DNA of 64,000 nucleotides from Halosegnis rubeus (GTDB taxonomy: Archaea > Halobacteriota > Halobacteria > Halobacteriales > Haloarculaceae): NCBI RefSeq assembly GCF_009184545.1, contig NZ_QJOW01000005.1, forward strand, positions 1-64,000. The letters run 5' to 3'. A program made the position numbers and the translations under genes. Under the pieces are notes generated by a model. It saw only the letters and a list, made by a program, of their open reading frames with translations. It was not told the DNA's origin and did no database searches. Positions 1-8,773 of the stretch are shown here, piece after piece (the stretch's first letter is position 1; every line of letters starts with the position of its first letter).

Positions 1-31
1 CAGCATAGAGGACCTAATAGATGCTTTCTGA
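1..31 (+). CDS. 3' end of an upstream gene, possibly brxA
   Basis: The second forward frame is open from the left edge and ends in TGA at 29-31. The last residues read SIEDLIDAF. It overlaps the start of the next gene by 11 nt, the tight packing expected inside a BREX operon. In type 1 BREX the gene before brxB is brxA, so brxA is the natural guess, but only nine residues are visible and none is diagnostic. The identity rests on gene order alone. Confidence 0.35.
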   Translation, partial: SIEDLIDAF

Positions 32-590
32 TTTTCAAGCCCGGCTCGAAGAAGTCGAGAGACTCGTCCGAGATGATAGAGATGAAGTTGGCAAGCGAGC
101 TGGGGTCCCGTTCATTGTCTTCACCTACGACCCCGGTGACGAAATCGAAGTCGATGAAGAGGTTCGAAACCTCATCGAGAAACTGGAGTATCACGACCAA
201 ACTGTCGCAGGAATCGATATGCGTGAACTGGTCTTCAGTATCCTCAAAGACCGCGGCATCTTGGAGAACGTTGCCGATCTCGAACGCCGGGACCGGGACC
301 AATTACTCGATGGTCTGAAATCGTCACTCTTGGATGGCGGCGAGATGGGACAGTTGGCCTCGGCCATCGCAGCGAAGGCAGAAGACGCTGACACGGTGAT
401 TGTCTACCGGATGGGTATCCTATACCCATTCGCCAGTGCTTCCACACTAATGGGACAATTAGAGACGAACACGCCGGAAGACACGCCCATCGTGTTCTGC
501 TATCCGGCGAAAGTCGATGACAAGAGCTTAAGATTCCTCGATGAATCTGAAGGAACATATTACCGCGCAATGGTGATCGGACATGAGTGA
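21..590 (+). CDS. brxB: BREX protein BrxB (DUF1788)
   Basis: BrxB is a small core component of BREX anti-phage systems. It is needed for defence, but its biochemistry is not settled. The 189-residue length fits the family, and the N-terminal segment PFIVFTYDPGDE resembles the conserved start of DUF1788 proteins. The acidic composition fits a haloarchaeal cytoplasmic protein. The gene overlaps brxC by 8 nt (ATGAGTGA), which suggests translational coupling, and it overlaps the gene at the left edge. Being followed directly by a BrxC ATPase and PglX makes the assignment firm. The start at 21 is the first ATG and sits within the tail of the previous gene. Confidence 0.88.
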   Translation: MLSDFQARLEEVERLVRDDRDEVGKRAGVPFIVFTYDPGDEIEVDEEVRNLIEKLEYHDQTVAGIDMRELVFSILKDRGILENVADLERRDRDQLLDGLKSSLLDGGEMGQLASAIAAKAEDADTVIVYRMGILYPFASASTLMGQLETNTPEDTPIVFCYPAKVDDKSLRFLDESEGTYYRAMVIGHE

Positions 591-3500
591 CACTACCACA
601 TCACACCAGATTCACGAGATCTTCTACCGCTCGATCAATCGAAAGATCGACCGGGTGGTCAAAGTCGATAACGACGAGCCGAGCGTCGTCAAGAAAGAAC
701 TCGAAGAGTACATTCTCACGCCACAGCTTGAACGACACTTCTCGGACGCGCTAGAGGCCGTCATCGATACGGAACACGCACAGACCGAAGATGTCGGGAT
801 GTGGGTCTCCGGATTCTTCGGCTCAGGGAAGAGCCACTATATGAAAATCCTCGGCCACATCCTCGAAAACCGCGAATTCGATGATACACACGCGGCCGAG
901 ATGTTCCGGGACCGAATCGAAGGCAATGAGATGCTCGATGGAGCAGTCTCGTCTGTCACCCAGAAGTTCGATTCCGAGGTGCTGATGTTCCAGATCGGCG
1001 CGAAAGCCGACGCATCCGGGAGCGAGTCCATCACCGAGATCATTCACCGTGAATTCAACATCTCCCGTGGGTATGCCTCGATGCCCTGGGTTGCGCAAAT
1101 GGAGCAGGAACTCGAATCCCGCGGCGTGTACGAGGAGTTCGTCGACGCGATTGAGGGGAACACCGGGAAAGACTGGACGGAAGCCCGCAAGGACGCTATG
1201 TTTGTCCGGTCTGACATGGAGACCGCATTAGTCGAGGCTACCGATGAGTTCGACGACGAGGACGATGCGGCTCGCGCAATCGACGACGTTCAGGACAACG
1301 TTCTGATCAACGCGTCCACGCTCGCCGAAGACATCGTGGACTACGTCGAACAACGGGAGACCGAGACCGGTGACAACTGTCGGTACTTCGTGTTTATCGA
1401 CGAAATTTCGCAGTTCATCGGCGACGACGGCCAACTCCTCTTGGAACTCCAGAGTATCGTCGAGGAGTTCGGGCAGAAAGGAAAAGGAAAGGTCTTCCTT
1501 GGGGTCACCTCCCAGGAGCAACTCCAGCAACTCATCCCCGGCGTCCTGGAGAAGGAGGCCGAAGAGTCGAAAGTCATCGACCGCTTCCCACACCGATTTG
1601 ACCTCACCTCCGAGAACCTCGACAAGGTCGTCCGTGACCGCGTCCTCAGCAAGAAAGGCGAATTCAGAGGCATCATAGGCGACCTGTACGACCAGCACGA
1701 AGGTATCCTTTCGGCCAGATACAAACTCGACTCCAGTCAGAGTCTGAAGCCGATTAACGAGGAGAACTTCATCGACTGTTACCCGTTCCTCCCCTACCAA
1801 CTCGACATCCTTCCGGAGATGTTCAAAGCCCTCGGAAAAGGCTCAGACGACCAACTTGCAGGGAGTGAGCGCACACTGATCGATGTCACACAGAGCGTCC
1901 TCAAAGATGAGGACCACCTCTACAACGACGAACTCGGGGCACTCGTCACGCTGGACATGATCTTCGACGAGATCAGCAACGACATCCCCAGCAGTGACGT
2001 CAAGTCGATCCGCGAGGCGCGACCGAAAGATGCCGACCCAGAAATCGCACGGCGCGTCCTCAAGTCCCTTTACCTTCTCCAACAGCTTCCATGGATTCCG
2101 AATACGGCCGACAACATTGCGACGTCACTCCAAACGGAACTCGGTCCCACACAGCAACTGGAGGGGGACGTCGAAGACACACTTGATGCGCTCGTCGACG
2201 CCGGTTACGTCGGTCGGAGCGAGGAAGGCTACCGGTTCCTCCGTGAAACCGAACGGGAGCTCGAAAACGAAATCAAGGGCATCGAAGTCGGGCCAGGTGA
2301 CATCAGGCGCTCGTCAAAGCGCTTCCTGAACGACATCCTCGACGAAACGTCCCGCGTCAACTACCAAGGTAAGACGTTCCAGGTGAACCTGAGCATCGAC
2401 GGCGAGGAAATCACATCGAAAGGCCACATCGACCTCAAAACGTACTCGCCGGTTTACCAGCGATACGAGGACCTCGACCCAGACGGGCTGAAAACGCAGA
2501 GCTTCAGCGAGGACGGCACACTGTACTGGATCGCCGATAACGAGAAACAGCACGACATCTACGAGAAGTTGAAGTCGATCTTCCAGATCAACACCGTCGT
2601 CAAAGAGAAACGGGGTGATCAGCTCAGCCAAGAGGAACAAGAAGCCTTAGGACAGAAGCAGGAGGATCTCCAGCGTCTCCGCAACGAGGTCGAACGCGAA
2701 TTCAAGCGAAGCTTCCAGCGCGGAGTCCTCATCTACAACGGTGACACCGAAGAGTTCGACACCACGAGCACCTCTCTCACCTCGCTCGTCGCCCGAAAGA
2801 CGGACAACGCCATCCCGAAGGTCTTCACCAACTTCAAGCACGGCTCAGCAACGGTCAGAGACCGACACATCGAGCAGATCTTCGGTGACCTCGGTGGCTC
2901 GTCGAACCCGTCAGTCTTCTCTGATCTGGGTGTCGTCCAGGACGGCGAGCTTATCGCGGAGGCCCGGATTTCATCCGAAGTCGAAGACGAGATTCAACGT
3001 CGTGAGAAAGCGGGTGAGTCCCGTACTGGCAGCGACCTAATCGATCACTTCGCTGAACCGCCGTACGGGTGGAGTCGTGAAGTCGTTAGGCTGGCCGCAG
3101 CGGTGCTTTTCCGAAACGGCTCGATAATTCCGACGTACAAGGAGCGAACCTACGGAACGTACACGGAAGACGGCGCACAGGAGCTGTTCACTCAAGTCAC
3201 GAAGTTCAAGTCTACCTCATTCGATGAGCGCGAAACCGTAGATATCGATACGCGAACGGACGCCAAGCAGCTCCTTGACCGCCTGTTCGATCGCAAAGTC
3301 AAATCGACGGACCAGGCCGTCGACGAAGGCATTCGAGATGAAGCCAACAACTGGGTCTCCACTACCAGCACACTCCTCTCACAGCTCCGTCGGGTCGACT
3401 TCCCGCTCGTGGACGACGTCGAGCGGTTCCAGACCCGACTAAAGAACCTGATTCAGCAACCCACGTCGGCCAAGCGCATCAAGCAGTTCGTCGAGTTTGA

Positions 3501-4230
3501 GGACGAACTCGAAGGACTCACCAAAACCACGAAAGATGTCGCTCAGTTCTGCGGTGAGAACGGCGGCGAAAACCGCTTGAAAGAATACGAGACGATCCAG
3601 CGATTCATCACAAATGAGTGGGAATCGCTCGTCGACGAGGCGGACGATCACTCTTCACTCGTCGACATCAGCGACGACGCGCGTGATGCCGCCGAGCGGG
3701 TCAAGAACACGCTGGACACCGAGGGCGTCATCAGCCAGTGGAACAACGTCAAGACCGACTATCGAGCCGCAGCAGAAGCTTTCACCGCGACCTACGAGGC
3801 GCTGTACGAGAAACGGCACGAAACGTACACAGACTCCATTGACTCGGTCAAAGCATACGCTGGCTCCGATGTCGACGATAACGATCTCGACTCGGCCCTG
3901 TCAGACCTGACGGAACGGCAGGGCGATGGCTCGGTCGATCTGGACATCTCGAACGAGGACCACATCAATCCGGATCCCTCTCTCACCCGACTTATCGAAC
4001 ACATCCAGACCGTCGACGCCTACGAGAACGGGGCGAAAACCGAAATCGACGATCTGGGCGGAGGCGGTGGCGGTGGTGGAACGATCCGGGAAAGCGTGGA
4101 CATCGACGATATCTTCGGGAGCGTTGTCGTGACTGACTCTGAAGACATCGATGCACCAATCGAGGAACTGCGGGGAGAGATCGCCGACCTTCTCGATCAA
4201 GACGGTGACGTAGAGATCCGGTTCCGATAA
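583..4230 (+). CDS. brxC: BREX P-loop ATPase BrxC
   Basis: BrxC (PglY-like) is the large ATPase of BREX, thought to power the complex that methylates host DNA and blocks phage replication. The 1215-residue product matches the family size. A Walker A motif, GFFGSGKSH, lies near residues 77-86 and a Walker B-like FVFIDEIS near 268-276. The rest is a long, acidic, helix-rich protein. A run of eight glycines (4057-4080) forms a flexible linker before a short C-terminal segment. The gene is translationally coupled to brxB. It is followed by about 190 nt before pglX that carries its own promoter-like box and small ORF, so pglX may be partly uncoupled. Confidence 0.9.
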   Translation: MSDTTTSHQIHEIFYRSINRKIDRVVKVDNDEPSVVKKELEEYILTPQLERHFSDALEAVIDTEHAQTEDVGMWVSGFFGSGKSHYMKILGHILENREFDDTHAAEMFRDRIEGNEMLDGAVSSVTQKFDSEVLMFQIGAKADASGSESITEIIHREFNISRGYASMPWVAQMEQELESRGVYEEFVDAIEGNTGKDWTEARKDAMFVRSDMETALVEATDEFDDEDDAARAIDDVQDNVLINASTLAEDIVDYVEQRETETGDNCRYFVFIDEISQFIGDDGQLLLELQSIVEEFGQKGKGKVFLGVTSQEQLQQLIPGVLEKEAEESKVIDRFPHRFDLTSENLDKVVRDRVLSKKGEFRGIIGDLYDQHEGILSARYKLDSSQSLKPINEENFIDCYPFLPYQLDILPEMFKALGKGSDDQLAGSERTLIDVTQSVLKDEDHLYNDELGALVTLDMIFDEISNDIPSSDVKSIREARPKDADPEIARRVLKSLYLLQQLPWIPNTADNIATSLQTELGPTQQLEGDVEDTLDALVDAGYVGRSEEGYRFLRETERELENEIKGIEVGPGDIRRSSKRFLNDILDETSRVNYQGKTFQVNLSIDGEEITSKGHIDLKTYSPVYQRYEDLDPDGLKTQSFSEDGTLYWIADNEKQHDIYEKLKSIFQINTVVKEKRGDQLSQEEQEALGQKQEDLQRLRNEVEREFKRSFQRGVLIYNGDTEEFDTTSTSLTSLVARKTDNAIPKVFTNFKHGSATVRDRHIEQIFGDLGGSSNPSVFSDLGVVQDGELIAEARISSEVEDEIQRREKAGESRTGSDLIDHFAEPPYGWSREVVRLAAAVLFRNGSIIPTYKERTYGTYTEDGAQELFTQVTKFKSTSFDERETVDIDTRTDAKQLLDRLFDRKVKSTDQAVDEGIRDEANNWVSTTSTLLSQLRRVDFPLVDDVERFQTRLKNLIQQPTSAKRIKQFVEFEDELEGLTKTTKDVAQFCGENGGENRLKEYETIQRFITNEWESLVDEADDHSSLVDISDDARDAAERVKNTLDTEGVISQWNNVKTDYRAAAEAFTATYEALYEKRHETYTDSIDSVKAYAGSDVDDNDLDSALSDLTERQGDGSVDLDISNEDHINPDPSLTRLIEHIQTVDAYENGAKTEIDDLGGGGGGGGTIRESVDIDDIFGSVVVTDSEDIDAPIEELRGEIADLLDQDGDVEIRFR

Positions 4231-4310
4231 TTCACTGTCCGGACTCCGACTTTTTGCTGGTGACCGTTGCGAGATTCGGCAGCCCCCGGTATAGGACGCT
4301 CTCCCACAAT

Positions 4311-4316
4311 TATAAG
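4311..4316 (+). promoter_or_regulatory. TATA box ahead of the pglX leader
   Basis: TATAAG lies in the 190-nt gap between brxC and pglX. Its centre is about 27 nt upstream of an ATG at 4341, the spacing expected when archaeal transcription starts at or next to the start codon (leaderless mRNA). This suggests an internal BREX promoter giving pglX expression independent of brxBC. It is a single-site reading; no start site is known. Confidence 0.4.
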
Positions 4317-4340
4317 ACACGCCGAATACTTGCTCGTTGT

Positions 4341-4415
4341 ATGTCATCGCGGGCGGGAATCCCGACACAGCGTACTGCTGTCCCGCCTGTTTCGCGGAAG
4401 TACGCGACCCTCTGA
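4341..4415 (+). CDS. 24-codon leader ORF before pglX
   Basis: An ATG at 4341 opens a 24-codon frame ending in TGA at 4413-4415, only 5 nt before the pglX ATG. It is preceded at the right distance by the TATA box at 4311, so it would be the first ORF on a leaderless transcript. The peptide starts MSSRAGIPTQR and is basic, unlike the acidic proteins around it. It could couple or tune PglX translation. It could also be chance: the same stretch lies inside a TTG-started extension of pglX, which I do not favour. Confidence 0.3.
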   Translation: MSSRAGIPTQRTAVPPVSRKYATL

Positions 4416-4420
4416 TATAC

Positions 4421-7400
4421 ATGTCCACGACACACGCTCAACCCGGTCTCTCGTCGGATCAGCGCTCGAATATTCGAAGCACTATCCTCAGCACGCGGCA
4501 TACGCTCGAAGACGAACTCCGACGACAGCTCGAAAAGTACGGCATCTACGAGGACAAGAAACTTCCACAGGATAAGCTGACGCATCTCTCTGCTGACGAA
4601 CTCCATACCCGCAGTAGGATAGACGCAGCTATCGAACGGGAACTCAAATCCACGGAAGGTGATCTGGAGCGGTCGATCACGAATTACGTCCGCGAAGCGA
4701 CGAAGACCTACCTCAACCGATTCGTCGCGCTGAAAACCATCGAGGTTCGCGGCCTCGTCGAGGAGACCATCACCGAGCGACCGGAGTACGGCAATCGGTC
4801 GTATATGCACCACACCGTGGCCGAAATCGCCGGCGAGCTAACCAACGCTCCAGATGACGGCTTCGGTGCCGCACTCGATCTTGCGTACCAAGAAATCGGC
4901 GCGGAGATCCGGATTATCTTCGAGGAATCTGAACATACCGCGATCGATCTTGATGCGCAGGTTCGAGAAGAAGTACTCGACGACTTGGACGCAATCGATG
5001 ACGAAGCCTGGGAGAGCGATGAGGCATTGGGCTGGGTGTACCAATACTTTGGTGAAGAAGAACGCGAAGACATCGACGAGCGCGTCGATGAAGAGAACTA
5101 CAAAATCGCTGGGACAGATATCGCCACGAAAACCCAGCTGTTCACTCCGCGGTACATCGTCGAGTGGATGGTGGATAATTCACTGGGCCGTACGTGGCTC
5201 GAAATGCAGGGTGAACGGACGAATATCGACGATGAAGATAATTGCTTCTACCTTGCCCCGCTAGAAGAGTCCCTGATTGAGCGAGAGACAAAAGCAGTCG
5301 AGGATATTACGGTGCTTGACCCTGCTTGTGGCAGTGGTCATATGTTGTTCTATGCCTTTGACATACTCTACCAGATGTATTTAGAGGAAGGTGAAGTTCT
5401 TGAGAGGCACATACCGCGAGAGATCCTTCGAAACAATCTCTATGGAGTCGATATTGATTCGGGAGCCGCGCAGATCGCTGCCCTATCCCTCTACCTAAAG
5501 GCGAAAGACCAATCGCCGGATGTCGAGATTCCACAGTTGAATATCGTCTCAGCAGACGCCGTGCTAATTAACGGGGAACGGAAAGAGGAGATACTCGAAC
5601 GTGCAGGCTCGGAATTGGAGAGAGACATTTTAGAGCAGATTTGGAACAGCTTCGGTGACATCCGTGAGTTAGGCAGTTTGGTTCAGGTCGAAGACCGCAT
5701 TGATGAAGTCCTCGATGAATACCGCGAGGAATTCGAGGCAACTGGTCAAGCACAGTTTACGAGCGGTGGCGGGCTAACCTCTCAATCGACCTTCGTTGCA
5801 GGGGGTGACGAAGAGTCCTGGGACGAGATCAAGTCGCGGTTGATGCAGAGTGTACAAGACCTCGCTAGCGAGGCACTCGAACATAATGACCCAATTGAGG
5901 AGATGTTTGCAGCGGAGGTTGGAAAGACGGTCGAACTACTCGATGTTCTGATGGGAGAATACGATACGGTCGTTAGCAATCCGCCTTATTTGCAGAGCAA
6001 AAAGATGGGGGAGACGCTGAAGGACTACATCAGGGATCACTATGAAGGTAAATACGACGTCTATGGTGCCTTCATCGAGCGCTGCCTTTCCTTCTCTTCG
6101 GAGGATGGCCACGTTAGTATGGTTACTCCGGAGAATTTCATGTTTCTCTACTACTTCCGGGGACTGCGAAAGAAGCTTCTAAATGAGAGTTACTTCGTCG
6201 AGGCTGCTCACCTTTCCAGATACGGTTTCGAACAGCAGAAAGACGCATACACAATTCCCTTCGTGCTTAGAGGATCGACTCCCTCGGAGGGAGAACCGTC
6301 TCGCTTCTATAGAATGACGCACGAACAGGAACACTACGAGAACTACGAGCGTAAAATTGCAGGCCTGCGGGAGATCGCTGAAGCCCTTCGTTCTGGAGAG
6401 GAACACGACGATGTGTATGTCTTCTCTCAAAGCAGAATAGATGATATTGGTAGGCGGCCATTCCTTTATTGGTTCGGCGAAGAGACACTAAGTTTGTTCT
6501 CTGATCATCCAAGTATTGATGATATTGGAGAAGTGAAACAGGGGCTCTCTACCGGCGACGATGACCGATTCGTTCGGAAGTCGTGGGAGGTGCCAAAACA
6601 AGAGATTGGTGATCGATACAAACGGTTCCAGAAGAGCGGAACAGACTCCGAGTACTACGATTACGCTGAAGACTACGTGGACTGGGGAGACTCAGGGAAA
6701 GATCTGCGGGATGCAGGAGCGAATCTTCGTAACGAAGACTTCTATTTTGAGGAGGGGGTTACCTTCAGAGCATTCGGGAATCATTTCGTCGGACGCAAAC
6801 AACCAGCAGATTCTATCTTTTCGCACAAGTCCCACGCAGTATTCTCAAATAAGGTATCGGACGAACTCCTCCTAGCGAATCTCAATTCGACTCTACACAG
6901 ATTCATCGGGAATGGACTCAACCCGGGCCTGAGCTTTGAGGTAGGTGACGCAAAGCGATTCCCGGTGAAAACAGATTACGAATATCCGTCTACGCTAACG
7001 GAGCTAGTTTCTACTGGAATTCAAGAGCGCAGGAAGATATCTCAGCTGACGGAGACTAGCGCAGATTTCGATGGTGAAGAACTTGCAACGCTGCTCGAAT
7101 CGAATACAATCGACCTCCAATACGCTGAGGAGGCTGCCCAAGCTCGCATCCTTACTGTTCACGGCATTTCCGATACACTCCTCTTCGATGAATACGATAT
7201 TTCACCTGAGACGCAAAAGCAGGTGTACGCCAACCTCCCAAAGAACACCTCTGAATATCCTGTGGATCGCAATACCCACGTTGAGTATCCAGATTACTTG
7301 AACCAGTATCTGGAAGTCGCTGACCTGAATGACGAACGGATTGATTCAGCAATTGAAACTCTCCGGTCATTAGACGATGTCACACTCCGCCAAGCAGCAG

Positions 7401-8140
7401 AAGAAACTGAACTCTCCCCGTTAACCGTGGCTCAACTTCGGCACGACCACGATCTCTATACCAATGATGAGCAGACGACGGCCGCAGGTCGAGTGGTTTC
7501 TCTAATAGTTGGGTCCCTGTTTGACCGCTGGGATTGCGGTAGCACGATTCCCACTCTCGATGACGAGATACTCGCTTTCGACCACTCGACTACCTCTGCC
7601 TCAAACTTATTCTCAAGGGCCATTGACAATCTGTTTCAGGAACCGGAGCGGGCAGAACGTGAACTTGAATCCGCTCTGGGTGATCGGCCGATTAATTGGT
7701 TCCGTGAGAGATTCTTCCGGCACCATCACGTCGACGAGTACAAACCGCGAGGTGAACGAAGTCCGATTTACTGGCAACTCGAAAGCCCCAACGGCGGATT
7801 CAGTTGCTTCGTCTATTATCACGAGATAGACGAGAACACGCTACCGAAGCTCCGGGGTCAGTATCTCGATCCCCGGATTGGGGAACTCGAAAACGAGCTG
7901 GAAACCCTGAATGCACAAACTAGCGGTGACAACCCAGACAAGGAGCTTCTGAACAGGAAAGAGGATGTTCAGAATGACCTCGACGATATCAGGAAGTTCC
8001 GCAATACCATCGACGAAATGATCGACGATGGCGTAACCGTCGATATCGAGAAGGGTATTTGGGAGAACATCAAGGAGTGGGACCAGTACGATGTACTAGA
8101 AACTGGTCTGCCCAAGTTGAAGTCCAGCTACACAAGATAA
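4421..8140 (+). CDS. pglX: BREX adenine-specific DNA methyltransferase PglX
   Basis: PglX is the BREX methyltransferase that marks host DNA, typically as N6-methyladenine at a non-palindromic site, separating self from phage. SAM motif I, DPACGSGHML, lies near residue 300 and the catalytic NPPY (NPPYLQSKK) near residue 519. The 1239-residue length is usual. I chose the ATG at 4421 because homologous-looking sequence (STTHAQPGLSS) begins there; a TTG at 4337 would add 28 unlikely residues. The second half, which should hold the target-recognition domain, reads visibly AT-richer than the first from about 5230 onward, compatible with recombination of the specificity region. A coiled segment with many Glu and Lys precedes the C-terminus. 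Confidence 0.92.
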   Translation: MSTTHAQPGLSSDQRSNIRSTILSTRHTLEDELRRQLEKYGIYEDKKLPQDKLTHLSADELHTRSRIDAAIERELKSTEGDLERSITNYVREATKTYLNRFVALKTIEVRGLVEETITERPEYGNRSYMHHTVAEIAGELTNAPDDGFGAALDLAYQEIGAEIRIIFEESEHTAIDLDAQVREEVLDDLDAIDDEAWESDEALGWVYQYFGEEEREDIDERVDEENYKIAGTDIATKTQLFTPRYIVEWMVDNSLGRTWLEMQGERTNIDDEDNCFYLAPLEESLIERETKAVEDITVLDPACGSGHMLFYAFDILYQMYLEEGEVLERHIPREILRNNLYGVDIDSGAAQIAALSLYLKAKDQSPDVEIPQLNIVSADAVLINGERKEEILERAGSELERDILEQIWNSFGDIRELGSLVQVEDRIDEVLDEYREEFEATGQAQFTSGGGLTSQSTFVAGGDEESWDEIKSRLMQSVQDLASEALEHNDPIEEMFAAEVGKTVELLDVLMGEYDTVVSNPPYLQSKKMGETLKDYIRDHYEGKYDVYGAFIERCLSFSSEDGHVSMVTPENFMFLYYFRGLRKKLLNESYFVEAAHLSRYGFEQQKDAYTIPFVLRGSTPSEGEPSRFYRMTHEQEHYENYERKIAGLREIAEALRSGEEHDDVYVFSQSRIDDIGRRPFLYWFGEETLSLFSDHPSIDDIGEVKQGLSTGDDDRFVRKSWEVPKQEIGDRYKRFQKSGTDSEYYDYAEDYVDWGDSGKDLRDAGANLRNEDFYFEEGVTFRAFGNHFVGRKQPADSIFSHKSHAVFSNKVSDELLLANLNSTLHRFIGNGLNPGLSFEVGDAKRFPVKTDYEYPSTLTELVSTGIQERRKISQLTETSADFDGEELATLLESNTIDLQYAEEAAQARILTVHGISDTLLFDEYDISPETQKQVYANLPKNTSEYPVDRNTHVEYPDYLNQYLEVADLNDERIDSAIETLRSLDDVTLRQAAEETELSPLTVAQLRHDHDLYTNDEQTTAAGRVVSLIVGSLFDRWDCGSTIPTLDDEILAFDHSTTSASNLFSRAIDNLFQEPERAERELESALGDRPINWFRERFFRHHHVDEYKPRGERSPIYWQLESPNGGFSCFVYYHEIDENTLPKLRGQYLDPRIGELENELETLNAQTSGDNPDKELLNRKEDVQNDLDDIRKFRNTIDEMIDDGVTVDIEKGIWENIKEWDQYDVLETGLPKLKSSYTR

Positions 8141-8171
8141 ACGAGCGACAAATACAGACAAAATAAAGTAA

Positions 8172-8690
8172 ATGACAGAAATTTTCTTAGCTCCTGCATC
8201 ACGAAGGGATAATGCGTTCGAAATCTTTGACAGAACGGCTCTCAATGGCATAGAACGAGCGACATACAGTAATCACTCTGATAACGACTGGGGGGACTCA
8301 GTCGGTATATGGGGTCTAACGTCGTCTTTCGAATCAACTTGGCAAAACGTGAATAAGGGCGACTGGATTTTATTCTATACCGATTCTGACCAATATGAGT
8401 ATGCTGCGAAAGTAGCTGAAAAAGAGCATAATCCGGATCTCGGCGATGCAATTCGTACTGATATTTTAAACTTGGAGAACAACGGAGATAGGGATTGGGA
8501 CTTCCTACTGATCTTAGAAAGTCCAATTTCCATATCGATTTCCGGCCATAAATTAGCGGAACTGCTCGATTATGGCAACTACTATCCAGTCAGGTTCATT
8601 CGAGTAACCGAAAGCCGAATGCAACATCTCAGAAAAGAATACGAGTCTGTAAACGAATTCATATATAAAATAAGAACGGACACCACATAA
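8172..8690 (+). CDS. EVE/PUA-like domain protein inside the BREX operon
   Basis: This 172-residue protein lies between pglX and pglZ, a place where type 1 BREX normally has nothing. It looks like a compact EVE/PUA-type fold: an aromatic-rich start, WGLTSSFE, then GDWILFYTDSDQYEYAAKV, and a later YYPVRFI. The G-D-x-x-x-F-Y pattern followed by a short beta strand is typical of EVE domains. Proteins of that fold often recognise modified bases or nucleotides and are common in defence islands. The gene is clearly AT-richer than its neighbours and uses codons such as ATA and TTA that they avoid, suggesting separate acquisition. A role as reader of modified DNA is an inference; fold assignment by eye is moderate. 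Confidence 0.6.
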   Translation: MTEIFLAPASRRDNAFEIFDRTALNGIERATYSNHSDNDWGDSVGIWGLTSSFESTWQNVNKGDWILFYTDSDQYEYAAKVAEKEHNPDLGDAIRTDILNLENNGDRDWDFLLILESPISISISGHKLAELLDYGNYYPVRFIRVTESRMQHLRKEYESVNEFIYKIRTDTT

Positions 8691-8773
8691 TACAGTCTGG
8701 GACCCCTGCTATCGATTACAACTGCCAAGTATCCCCGAAACAACAATCAGTCCCCGCTTGAAAAGAGAACGCA

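Noticed and set aside
4337-4420. TTG-started N-terminal extension of pglX
   Set aside because: The 28 extra residues are Cys/Pro-rich and unlike the acidic protein that follows; the ATG at 4421 is a better start.
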